Below, in pieces: positions 29,494 through 36,976 of a stretch of 64,000 bases of DNA; position 1 is the stretch's first letter, and every line of letters begins with the position of its first letter. A program made the translations under genes and the position numbers. The stretch is from Vibrio jasicida CAIM 1864 = LMG 25398 (GTDB taxonomy: Bacteria; Pseudomonadota; Gammaproteobacteria; Enterobacterales; Vibrionaceae). The notes beneath the pieces are model-generated. The model was given only the letters and a program-made list of their open reading frames with translations, did not search any database and was not told the origin of the DNA. The stretch is taken from the NCBI RefSeq assembly GCF_000400365.1, contig NZ_BAOG01000039.1:62001-126000 (forward strand), written 5' to 3'.

Positions 29494-30554
29494 TATTGTT
29501 GTTTCTCCACCACATCCACTGACTTACCTTCGCGTAACTTACGTAAGCTGGAATTCACTAATACATCGCCTTGTGCAACGCCTGATGACACAATCGCGCC
29601 TTCACCGTTAATTTGATCAATCGTCACCGCCACTTTTGTGACCGCGTCACTGTTTAATTTCCACACAAAGAACTCACCATCCTTGTTACCCGCTTGAAGC
29701 GCAGTCATTGGAATGTTGTAGCCATCAATCGACGTTATACCCGCTGCCACCATGTCTACTGCAACGCTTACACTAGTACCCGGCAAAATCTCTTCATCAG
29801 GTTGTGGCATGGTTAAATACATTTGGTATGTTTGTGTCTGCGCGTTTGGCTCACTGGTGTGCTCCAAGTAATCCAACGCATAAGATTTCGCGTCACCCGA
29901 GAACGTTGCTTGAGGTTGGTAGCTCATGCTTTGTGTATTTGGGTTTACCATCGCAAGCACGTTGTCTGACAGCTCGATGCGAACGTACACTTTTTCGCTT
30001 TGATAAAGGTTTAGAACCGGCTCACCAATCGCAACACGCTCAAAACGCTCTTTGAATACATCCGAAACCTTGCCCGCAAACGGGGCAAATAAACGTGTGT
30101 AGTTCAGTTGGTTTGTCGCGTTGTAGAAGTTTGCTTCCGCCAGCTCTTTATTTGCCGTTAGCTCATCCAACTCCGCTTTAGAAATCATTTGGCGGTGATG
30201 CAGTTCTTCACCACGTTTCAGCTGACGAATCGCGAGTGTGTATTGTGCTTCTGCATCGTTTACCGCTTGCTTTTCTTTGCTGTCGTCTAACTTAGCGATC
30301 ATCTGGCCTTCTTTAACCGTGTCACCCGCTTTAACGAGCACATGCTGAACTTCACCTGCGCGACGGAATGCAATTGGCGTCTGTTCCGCTGGCACGACTT
30401 GGCCTTTGAATGTGCGGTATTGGCTTTTTACTGGAACGTCGACAGCAACCGTAGAAACATACAAAGGCTGCTCTGCGGTGACTTCGTCTGTGCTGTTACA
30501 ACCGGTTAGTACGGCCAATGCGATAGCCGATACTGTGAATAATGAACGTTTCAT
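29493..30554 (-). CDS. RND efflux periplasmic adaptor 2 (lipoprotein)
   Basis: Membrane-fusion protein of 353 residues. Lipobox LAVLTGC, then a barrel-sandwich/biotinyl-lipoyl half-motif (VLVKAGDTVKEGQMIAKLDDS), a predicted coiled-coil hairpin (about 95-145) and a beta-barrel. The stop and the start of the neighbouring genes overlap by one base on both sides, so the three genes are translationally coupled. Having two distinct adaptors with one pump is less usual and suggests a mixed adaptor ring. Confidence 0.9.
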   Translation of the reverse strand: MKRSLFTVSAIALAVLTGCNSTDEVTAEQPLYVSTVAVDVPVKSQYRTFKGQVVPAEQTPIAFRRAGEVQHVLVKAGDTVKEGQMIAKLDDSKEKQAVNDAEAQYTLAIRQLKRGEELHHRQMISKAELDELTANKELAEANFYNATNQLNYTRLFAPFAGKVSDVFKERFERVAIGEPVLNLYQSEKVYVRIELSDNVLAMVNPNTQSMSYQPQATFSGDAKSYALDYLEHTSEPNAQTQTYQMYLTMPQPDEEILPGTSVSVAVDMVAAGITSIDGYNIPMTALQAGNKDGEFFVWKLNSDAVTKVAVTIDQINGEGAIVSSGVAQGDVLVNSSLRKLREGKSVDVVEKQQ

Positions 30555-31627
30555 TAGATACCTTCCTCACGAACCCAAGCTTTCACCACTTGGCCTTCTA
30601 CTAGGCGTTCAACACCTGCAATAACAACGTAATCATTCTTGTCCAGACCCGACTCCACAGCACCATTCGCACTTAGTGACAAGGTCACTTTATTGACTTG
30701 CTGTGTATCGCTGTCCATTACCCAAACTTCACCATGAGCGGCGTCTTTCGACACCCAAGCCGCATTTGGCAGCATCATCGCGTTCGATACGTTTTGCTTC
30801 GCAATGTGTACTTGGCCTGTCATGCCCGTTAGCAAGTTGCGATCAGAAGGACGAGTAATCGTCACGATCGCTTCGTAGCTGTTGGTGTCAGCATTGGGTT
30901 GGGTAGATATTTCTTTGAATTGGCCCTGGATGCGGTTGTTTGGTTCGCTGTCCATCGTCACCCACATCTCTGCGTCTTTAAGTGAGTTCAATGACACCGC
31001 TTCGGCGTAAGTCACAGGCAAAGTAAACGACACATCCAAAGTGGTGTTGTCGATTAGGTTTAGGATTTCTTGCTTAGCAGCAACCACTTGGTATGGCTTC
31101 ACGTAGGTATAAGACACCACACCATCAAACGGCGCGTGAATCTCTGTGTAGCTCAAATCGGTTTTCGCTTGCTCTAAGTTTGCCAGTGCCGCTTTGTATT
31201 GCGTTTCTTGTTGGTCGTAACTGTCTGTACTGATCAGCTTCTTGTTGTACAAACTTTTCGAGCGTTCCCATTGGGTTTTCGCTAATGCGTACTGCGCTTG
31301 TGATGCATCAAGAGCTAACTGCAAGTCTTTTGGGTCTAGCGTTGCAAGTACATCGCCCTGCTTCACCTCTTCACCCATTCTCACGATCAACTTCTCAATT
31401 TCGCCACCTACCTGAAATGAAAGTTGGGCTCTGTACGTTGCATCTATTCGTGCAAGGAATGCATCGGAATCGGCAACAGTCAGATCATTAACAGCAAGTA
31501 ATTTTACAGGTTTGACTAATGGCTCAGACGGTTCTGATACGGCTTTGTTACACCCTGTCAGCATCGTGGCGAGGCTCAATGCCACCGCTGCTCCGACAAA
31601 TGTGCGCTTTAAGTATTGTTTTCGCAC
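30554..31627 (-). CDS. RND efflux periplasmic adaptor 1 (lipoprotein)
   Basis: Membrane-fusion protein of 357 residues and the first gene of the operon. Lipobox MLTGC, lipoyl-like motif LIVRMGEEVKQGDVLATLDPKD, an alpha-helical hairpin rich in Gln and Ala (about 95-150) and matching second half-motif. Clearly related to but distinct from the following adaptor. Divergent from a TetR-family gene with a palindromic site between them. Confidence 0.9.
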   Translation of the reverse strand: MRKQYLKRTFVGAAVALSLATMLTGCNKAVSEPSEPLVKPVKLLAVNDLTVADSDAFLARIDATYRAQLSFQVGGEIEKLIVRMGEEVKQGDVLATLDPKDLQLALDASQAQYALAKTQWERSKSLYNKKLISTDSYDQQETQYKAALANLEQAKTDLSYTEIHAPFDGVVSYTYVKPYQVVAAKQEILNLIDNTTLDVSFTLPVTYAEAVSLNSLKDAEMWVTMDSEPNNRIQGQFKEISTQPNADTNSYEAIVTITRPSDRNLLTGMTGQVHIAKQNVSNAMMLPNAAWVSKDAAHGEVWVMDSDTQQVNKVTLSLSANGAVESGLDKNDYVVIAGVERLVEGQVVKAWVREEGI

Positions 31628-31699
31628 TGGCTTTCTCCATCGACTTTATATTTACTACACAGGTGTGCAGTATATGTGTAACGAAAAAATGATCAACAT

Positions 31700-31717
31700 A
31701 TTTTCCACGTGGATAAT
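31700..31717. promoter_or_regulatory. Candidate TetR operator between efflux operon and regulator
   Basis: ATTTTCCACGTGGATAAT is an 18-bp inverted repeat with a perfect TCCACGTGGA core and only one mismatched pair. It lies midway between the divergent starts at 31627 and 31791, where a TetR-type repressor would control both. A second, looser inverted repeat TACACA…TGTGTA spans 31656-31680. Confidence 0.6.
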
Positions 31718-31790
31718 AAAATAATTAGGCAAACTGTCCGGTTTCTGGTAAAAATAGGCGCGTTGATTAATATTCGGGAAAATTCGAACT

Positions 31791-32516
31791 ATGACAGAAA
31801 GAAAGCAAGGCCGTAGAAGTGCTGAAGCCGCTGAGCAAACTAAGTGCCTGATTCTAAGAGTCGCGGCAGATATGTTCTGTGAGTTAGGGTACGAACGTGT
31901 CTCGCTTCGAAACATCAGTGAGAAAGCTGGTGTGTCCCATAGTTTGATTCGCCACCACTTCGGCAGCAAAGAGAAAATCTGGCAAGCCGTTAGTGATGGC
32001 ATGGACGAATTCATGCAAAGCTACATGGCGCAGTTGGTAAGCGAAATGCCAGCGAATACGCCATCGAATCAAAAAATCTACCTGTTCATGGTAAGAATGC
32101 TAGCGTTTGCACTCGTTAACCCTCACCCAGTTCAAATGATTGCCGATGCGATTCGCCAAGGCGACGATGCATTGCTGCAATACTTCTTACGATCAAAAGA
32201 TGAGTTCGCGGCAATCTTTACCGACCTATTTGCTGACTACAACGTGGAATACCCAGAGCATCGTATTGATCAATGGGAATCAAAGTGGCAAATGCTGGTG
32301 TTTGCACATGGTGCGATTAGCCTAGCACCTATGATGCAAGAGACGTGGCCAGAAGATGCAGACAATCGCGAGAAAATGCTGATTAACCACTGGGAATTGT
32401 TCAACACCATCATGGCAAGTCAGTTTAGCGTGAACAAAGAAGACATGATTCACCCAAGCAAACTGAGTGAAGTTGTGATTGAGATGTGTTGCCCTATCGA
32501 AGAACTCACCGCATAA
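31791..32516 (+). CDS. TetR-family regulator, probable repressor of the adjacent efflux operon
   Basis: 241 residues. The N-terminal TetR helix-turn-helix is clear (ILRVAADMFCELGYERVSLRNISEKAGVSHSLIRHHFGSKEKIW), and is followed by an all-helical ligand domain with no recognised ligand. Divergent transcription from a two-adaptor RND operon and an intervening palindrome suggest local repression relieved by a pump substrate. This role is inferred. Confidence 0.88.
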   Translation: MTERKQGRRSAEAAEQTKCLILRVAADMFCELGYERVSLRNISEKAGVSHSLIRHHFGSKEKIWQAVSDGMDEFMQSYMAQLVSEMPANTPSNQKIYLFMVRMLAFALVNPHPVQMIADAIRQGDDALLQYFLRSKDEFAAIFTDLFADYNVEYPEHRIDQWESKWQMLVFAHGAISLAPMMQETWPEDADNREKMLINHWELFNTIMASQFSVNKEDMIHPSKLSEVVIEMCCPIEELTA

Positions 32517-32538
32517 GTTGAGCTTTCAAAAGAACATA

Positions 32539-32570
32539 AAAAATGCCGAGCACTGAGCTCGGCATTTTTG
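32539..32570. terminator. Terminator after TetR gene
   Basis: AAATGCCGAG-CACTGA-GCTCGGCATTTTT forms a 10-bp stem with A and T runs on opposite sides, so it can work in both directions. Confidence 0.9.
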
Positions 32571-32662
32571 TTTGTGCTTATCATTTCAGAGAGGAAACGG
32601 AATGGAACCTACTTCATAGTTGCTTATTCCTAACCGCGACACTGTAGCTATACAGCGCGTGG

Positions 32663-32700
32663 GAGATAGATTCCTAGTTTCGCTTAGGCTCGCTGGAATA
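32663..32700. repeat. REP-like element, copy 1
   Basis: A hyphenated palindrome beginning ATTCCTAGTTTCGC and ending GGCTCGCTGGAAT. The same unit occurs at 42721, 43511 and 45031. This copy lies downstream of gcvT and lacks the extended repeat that follows the other three. Confidence 0.7.
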
Positions 32701-32741
32701 ACGAGCCTTATTTAACTCTCTAAATCAATGAATTAGCTTAA

Positions 32742-33860
32742 TTAACCACGGTAGTAGCGTTGTGGTACGAACGGCATTTTTTCTACCGTCATTGGTAGCA
32801 TCTTGCCACGTACTTCTGCAAACAGCTCTGTACCGATAGCCGCTAGATCGGCACGTACGTAACCCATTGATACTGGCTTACCTGCATTAGGGCCTGCTGT
32901 ACCACTGGTTACTACGCCAATCTTGTTGCCATCTGCATCGTACAGCTCAGCGCCTTCACGAACTGGCGCCTTGGTTTGACCAACCAAGCCAATACGCTTA
33001 CGTGCAACGTCTTTCGTTTCGATCTGCTTAAGAATGATGTCAGCACCAGGGAAGCCACCTGCACGTTCGCCATCAGCGCGACGTACTTTTTGGATGCCCC
33101 ATAATAGGCTTGCTTCAACAGGCGTTGTTGTTGTGTCTAAGTCATGACCGTACAGACACAGACCACATTCAAGACGAAGTGAGTCACGAGCACCAAGGCC
33201 AATCCACTCAACTTCTTCTTCACCTGTGAGTTTACGAGCAAGCTCTTCTGCTTTGTCCGCAGGAACAGAGATTTCGTAACCGTCTTCACCTGTGTAACCA
33301 CTACGAGAAACAATGCACTCAACGCCTAGTAGTTCAACTTTGCGAACATCCATAAACAGCATCTCTGCTACTTCTGGTGCGAAACGCGCTAGTACTTCTG
33401 CAGCTTTAGGACCTTGAATCGCAAGCAGTGCGCGATCATCAATGATCTCAAGCTCAATGCCAGAAGGAAGATGCGCCTGAAGGTGTGCAATGTCTTGTTC
33501 TTTACATGCTGCGTTCACGACAACAAACAGATGATCGCCAAGGTTAGCCACCATCAAGTCGTCCATGATGCCGCCCTGCTCATTAGTAAAGAAAGCATAA
33601 CGCTGCTTGCCCGCACCTAGGTCAACAATATCAACCGGAACCAGTGTCTCTAAGAACGCTGCTGCACCATCACCAATCAAACGAAGTTGACCCATGTGAG
33701 AAACATCGAACAGACCTGCTGCATCACGAGTGTGTAAGTGTTCTTTCTTTACGCCTAGTGGGTATTGAACTGGCATGTCGTAACCCGCGAACGGGACCAT
33801 CTTTGCGCCTACTTCTACGTGAAGTGCATGCAGTGGTGTTTTCAGAAGTTCTTGAGTCAT
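32742..33860 (-). CDS. gcvT: Glycine cleavage system T protein (aminomethyltransferase)
   Basis: Transfers the methylene group from aminomethyl-GcvH to tetrahydrofolate, releasing ammonia. The protein has 372 residues, standard for GcvT. Family stretches include MVPFAGYDMPVQYPLG, LFDVSHMGQ, the ALLAIQGPKA stretch and SRSGYTGEDGYEISV. The ATG at 33860 is favoured over the one four codons upstream because GGAG sits six bases before it. It is the only gcv gene on the minus strand; gcvH and gcvP are divergent in a separate operon with glyA. A PurR-like box and a second operator-like site lie about 220-240 bp upstream. Confidence 0.95.
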   Translation of the reverse strand: MTQELLKTPLHALHVEVGAKMVPFAGYDMPVQYPLGVKKEHLHTRDAAGLFDVSHMGQLRLIGDGAAAFLETLVPVDIVDLGAGKQRYAFFTNEQGGIMDDLMVANLGDHLFVVVNAACKEQDIAHLQAHLPSGIELEIIDDRALLAIQGPKAAEVLARFAPEVAEMLFMDVRKVELLGVECIVSRSGYTGEDGYEISVPADKAEELARKLTGEEEVEWIGLGARDSLRLECGLCLYGHDLDTTTTPVEASLLWGIQKVRRADGERAGGFPGADIILKQIETKDVARKRIGLVGQTKAPVREGAELYDADGNKIGVVTSGTAGPNAGKPVSMGYVRADLAAIGTELFAEVRGKMLPMTVEKMPFVPQRYYRG

Positions 33861-34012
33861 TTTCGTCTCCATTTAGATAGACCCGATGATGCTGTCGGCA
33901 TTCGTTGTGTTTCCAATAATAAACACGCTTGATTCAATTTTGCACGAACAAGACATCACTCGACTTTCAAAAGTGTGACTTTTAACATTTTAATCACAAC
34001 AGAACGCACAAA

Positions 34013-34053
34013 AAAGGCGCTCTGTTGAGTGAGATATCATCAACAGAGCGCCA
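34013..34053 (-). terminator. Terminator between the XRE gene and gcvT
   Basis: On the minus strand GGCGCTCTGTTGA…TCAACAGAGCGCC forms a 13-bp stem followed by TTTTTT. It should end transcription of the XRE-cupin gene before gcvT, or act as a leader hairpin if gcvT is transcribed from the operator region just upstream of it. Confidence 0.85.
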
Positions 34054-34074
34054 TCATAACGCATTCAAAACCGA

Positions 34075-34090
34075 TAGCAAACGTTTGCCT
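34075..34090. promoter_or_regulatory. PurR box upstream of gcvT
   Basis: TAGCAAACGTTTGCCT contains the perfect 12-bp core GCAAACGTTTGC and fits the known PurR consensus. PurR control of gcv genes is established in E. coli. This site and the fhs site are the only such cores I found in the window, both at one-carbon genes. Confidence 0.7.
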
Positions 34091-34103
34091 TCACTATAGG
34101 AAA
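34090..34103. promoter_or_regulatory. Candidate XRE-cupin operator 1, gcvT side
   Basis: TTCACTATAGGAAA matches the perfect palindrome TTTCCTATAGGAAA upstream of glyA at 12 of 14 positions. It directly adjoins the PurR box and contains TATAGT on the minus strand, a possible -10. Confidence 0.5.
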
Positions 34104-34120
34104 TTTACAACTATTTATCA

Positions 34121-34744
34121 CTATTTGGCAGTCACCCACAAAATGTGCGCGTCTTCCTCACTCACACTGGTCAACATATGACCCATGTTCGCATCGTAAT
34201 ACACACTGTCGCCTTCGCTTAATACAACAGGCTCATAGAACTCAGAATAAAACATCACCTCACCTGATAAGATGAGTAAAAACTCTTCCCCATCATGACG
34301 AACCCAGTCTTTGTATTCGTCAAAACTACGGGCACGAATTTGGCTCTTAAAAGGCATCATTTTCTTATTGGAAAGTTGAGTCGCCAACAGCTCGTGTTCG
34401 TAGGTTTGGGTTGGGTGTGGTTTACCCTCTTTTTTCTTGGTTACATCCCTGCGCCCTGTCGCGACCTTTTTTCTAGGCGGTTCAAATAGTTGTGGCATGT
34501 CAATTTGTAACCCATGCGCTAATTTTTGCATCGCTTGGAACGTTGGAGAAATCTGTTCATTCTCGATCTTACTTAGCGTAGAACGCGCAAGGCCAGTTCG
34601 TTGGCTCGCCTCTTCTAACGTAATACCAAGTTTAGAGCGGATATCTTTAATGCGCTGACCGAGCTTAAGCGGTTCAATATTCTGGTCTTGCTGCTCTTTC
34701 GCCAACGTCATTGACGGGTATTCATCGTAAATACTTTCTGCCAT
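34121..34744 (-). CDS. XRE-cupin transcriptional regulator of the glycine cleavage cluster
   Basis: 207 residues: an XRE/Cro helix-turn-helix (about 28-85, with RIKDIRSKLGITLEEASQRTGLARSTLSKIENEQISPT) and a C-terminal cupin ligand-binding domain (about 140-205, with FLLILSGEVMFYSE and GDSVYYDANMGHML). A clear AGAGGG ribosome binding site precedes the ATG. It lies between gcvT and glyA-gcvH-gcvP, which makes it the probable local regulator. The V. cholerae cluster as I recall it has the same gene in the same place. The ligand is unknown, possibly an amino acid such as glycine or serine. Three related palindromes sit at the three promoters. Confidence 0.85.
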   Translation of the reverse strand: MAESIYDEYPSMTLAKEQQDQNIEPLKLGQRIKDIRSKLGITLEEASQRTGLARSTLSKIENEQISPTFQAMQKLAHGLQIDMPQLFEPPRKKVATGRRDVTKKKEGKPHPTQTYEHELLATQLSNKKMMPFKSQIRARSFDEYKDWVRHDGEEFLLILSGEVMFYSEFYEPVVLSEGDSVYYDANMGHMLTSVSEEDAHILWVTAK

Positions 34745-34793
34745 AAATCCCTCTGTAAATATCCTTTATTCCTTCCTATTAGCATTGTGCATG

Positions 34794-34807
34794 AAGCCTA
34801 TAGTGGA
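34794..34807. promoter_or_regulatory. Candidate XRE-cupin operator 2, own promoter
   Basis: AAGCCTATAGTGGA; its complement shares CACTATAGG with operator 1. It lies about 50-63 bp upstream of the regulator's own ATG, suited to autoregulation. This is the weakest of the three sites. Confidence 0.4.
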
Positions 34808-34863
34808 TAAAAGTCCACCGAGTTAATTAAAGCGTGCTCTTGTTAACAAAACCAGAAATCTCG

Positions 34864-34877
34864 TTTCCTATAGGAAA
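34864..34877. promoter_or_regulatory. Candidate XRE-cupin operator 3, glyA side
   Basis: TTTCCTATAGGAAA is a perfect 14-bp palindrome. It ends seven bases before a good promoter: TTGATT at 34885-34890, a 17-bp spacer, and TATGTT at 34908-34913. Position just upstream of -35 suits an activator. Confidence 0.6.
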
Positions 34878-34944
34878 TTTTTGGTTGATTGTTCGTGCCG
34901 CAAGCGCTATGTTACCAACTTGTTAGATGTAGAGATGCACATTT

Positions 34945-35058
34945 CCGTAAGAGATTGGACAAGAGAAACCACAATCCGACGGAGTTTTGCCCACTTATTC
35001 GGGCCGAAAGTTCACTCTGTTCTGCTATGCAGTTCAGCTGTTTTGAGGACAAATGAGC
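34945..35058 (+). promoter_or_regulatory. Possible glycine riboswitch in the glyA leader
   Basis: The glyA transcript predicted from the promoter at 34885-34913 has a leader of about 200 nt. In it, AAGAG, a GATTG…CAATC stem, then CCGACGGAG, a GCCC…GGGC stem, CGAAA, CACTCT and finally GAGGACA appear in the order of the glycine aptamer core (GAGA - CCGAAGG - CGAAACTCTC - GGACA). The CTCTCAGG segment is degenerate, and there is only one aptamer instead of the usual tandem. Gene context (glyA-gcvH-gcvP) fits. I regard it as a candidate only. Confidence 0.4.
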
Positions 35059-35123
35059 CACCATCGCAATCAAACAACTATTTCTACTGCGGGTTCATTT
35101 TCAGATTTGGAAGGTCAACTACC

Positions 35124-36419
35124 ATGAACAAGAGTTACCCTAACCACAGCTTGGAAAACTTTTTCTCTACCAACCTCTCTGCGACAGATGACGCTGTCTT
35201 TGCTGGAATTCAGGCAGAATTCGCTCGCCAAAACGAACAAATCGAACTTATCGCTTCTGAGAACATCGTGTCTAAAGCGGTAATGCAAGCTCAAGGCACA
35301 TGCCTAACAAACAAATACGCTGAAGGTTACCCAGGTCGCCGTTACTATGGTGGTTGTGAGCACGTAGATACAGTGGAAGCCATTGCTATCGAACGCGCGA
35401 AAAAACTTTTCAATTGTGAATACGCAAACGTTCAACCACACTCAGGCGCCCAAGCAAACGGCGCAGTAAAATTGGCACTACTTCAACCTGGCGACACCAT
35501 TCTTGGTATGTCTCTAGACGCAGGCGGCCACCTAACGCACGGTGCGCGCCCTGCACTTTCTGGTAAGTGGTTTAATGCAGTTCAATATGGCGTTGACCGC
35601 GAAACACTAGAAATCAACTACGAAGTAGTTCGCCAACTTGCACTTGAGCACCAACCTAAAATGATCATCGCAGGTGGTAGTGCTATTCCACGTACTATCG
35701 ACTTTGCAAAATTCCGTGAAATCGCAGACGAAGTAAACGCGATTCTTATGGTCGACATGGCTCACATCGCCGGTCTTATCGCAACAGGCGCGCACCCTAG
35801 CCCGCTTCCTTACGCACACGTTGTTACGACTACAACGCACAAAACATTGCGTGGCCCACGTGGCGGTATGATTCTGACCAACCACGAAGACATCATTAAG
35901 AAAATCAACTCAGCGGTATTCCCAGGCCTACAAGGCGGCCCACTGATGCACGTGATAGCGTCTAAAGCAGTGGCGTTCGGTGAGGCGCTCGGTCCTGAAT
36001 TCAAAACTTATATTGATTCAGTGATCAACAACGCAAAAGTCATGGCAGAAGTATTGCAAACTCGCGGTTGCGATATCGTAACTGGTGGTACAGACACGCA
36101 CTTGATGCTGGTTGACCTTCGCCCTAAAGGCTTGAAAGGTAACAAAGCAGAAGAAGCACTAGAGCGTGCAGGCATCACATGTAACAAAAATGGCATCCCA
36201 TTCGACACAGAGAAGCCTATGATTACATCGGGCATCCGTTTAGGAACGCCTGCGGGTACAAGCCGCGGCTTTGGCGCTGAAGAATTCAAACTCATCGGTA
36301 ATTGGATTGGTGACGTACTGGACGGTTTGGTGAACAACCCTGAAGGTGACGCAGAAGTAGAAAAACGCGTATGCAAGCAAGTAAAAGAGCTTTGCAGTCG
36401 CTACCCTCTTTACCAATAA
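35124..36419 (+). CDS. glyA: Serine hydroxymethyltransferase
   Basis: PLP enzyme that interconverts serine and glycine with 5,10-methylene-THF. The protein has 431 residues with the PLP-lysine in [13 protein letters not shown] (about Lys240) and [17 protein letters not shown]. The ATG at 35124 has GGAAGG before it; the frame stays open much further upstream, but that stretch is the leader. It is about 14 residues longer at the N-terminus than typical GlyA (416), beginning [14 protein letters not shown]. In operon with gcvH, this is likely a second, glycine-catabolic SHMT rather than the housekeeping copy, which I would expect on the main chromosome. Confidence 0.95.
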   Translation: MNKSYPNHSLENFFSTNLSATDDAVFAGIQAEFARQNEQIELIASENIVSKAVMQAQGTCLTNKYAEGYPGRRYYGGCEHVDTVEAIAIERAKKLFNCEYANVQPHSGAQANGAVKLALLQPGDTILGMSLDAGGHLTHGARPALSGKWFNAVQYGVDRETLEINYEVVRQLALEHQPKMIIAGGSAIPRTIDFAKFREIADEVNAILMVDMAHIAGLIATGAHPSPLPYAHVVTTTTHKTLRGPRGGMILTNHEDIIKKINSAVFPGLQGGPLMHVIASKAVAFGEALGPEFKTYIDSVINNAKVMAEVLQTRGCDIVTGGTDTHLMLVDLRPKGLKGNKAEEALERAGITCNKNGIPFDTEKPMITSGIRLGTPAGTSRGFGAEEFKLIGNWIGDVLDGLVNNPEGDAEVEKRVCKQVKELCSRYPLYQ

Positions 36420-36470
36420 AAGATTTATTAAATCAGAAACTATCCTGACAAGTTATTTGGAGATTAAGCA

Positions 36471-36851
36471 ATGGACAAAACACTGAAGTTTACAGATAGC
36501 CACGAGTGGGTACGTGACAACGGTGACGGCACAGTAACTATCGGTATTTCAGAGCACGCTCAAGAGATGCTGGGTGACGTGGTATTCGTTGACCTACCAG
36601 ACGTGGAAGATGAAGTCGAAGCAGGCGAAAGCTTTTCTTTGGTGGAATCTGTAAAAGCGGCTTCAGACATCTACTCACCAATCACGGGCGAAGTAGTTGA
36701 AATCAACGAAGAGCTAGAAGACAGCCCAGAGCTAATCAACGAAGAACCATACGAAGGTGGTTGGATTGTGAAAGTGAAGCTTTCAAACCCATCTGAGTTG
36801 GAAGACTTAAAAGATGCGGAAGAATACCTAAGCTCTATCGAAGAAGAGTAA
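36471..36851 (+). CDS. gcvH: Glycine cleavage system H protein
   Basis: Lipoyl carrier protein of 126 residues that shuttles the aminomethyl group between GcvP and GcvT and is reoxidised by dihydrolipoamide dehydrogenase (not in this window). The lipoylated lysine is Lys62 in LVESVKAASDIYSP. A GGAG ribosome binding site precedes the ATG, and the gene follows glyA by 51 bp. Confidence 0.96.
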   Translation: MDKTLKFTDSHEWVRDNGDGTVTIGISEHAQEMLGDVVFVDLPDVEDEVEAGESFSLVESVKAASDIYSPITGEVVEINEELEDSPELINEEPYEGGWIVKVKLSNPSELEDLKDAEEYLSSIEEE

Positions 36852-36863
36852 TTAGGATGAGAC

Positions 36864-36902
36864 GAAAGCTGTCCCCTTAACACCAAGTGGGCAGCTTTTT
36901 TT
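36864..36902 (+). terminator. Intrinsic terminator between gcvH and gcvP
   Basis: AAAGCTGTCCCCTT / AAGTGGGCAGCTTT forms a 14-base stem with one weak pair, followed by seven T residues. It lies inside what would otherwise be a glyA-gcvH-gcvP operon, and a TATAAT hexamer follows at 36916-36921. Confidence 0.8.
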
Positions 36903-36976
36903 CTAGGTTCGGACGTATAATTTAGATTATCAGTAGCGTTCATCCGTTACCCGAACCAAGGAGTAGGTAAAGGACA

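Noticed and set aside
33861..34120. Glycine riboswitch before gcvT
   Set aside because: The stretch between the terminator hairpin and gcvT has none of the aptamer core strings (CCGAAGG, CTCTCAGG, GGACA) on the minus strand; only operators and a terminator are seen.
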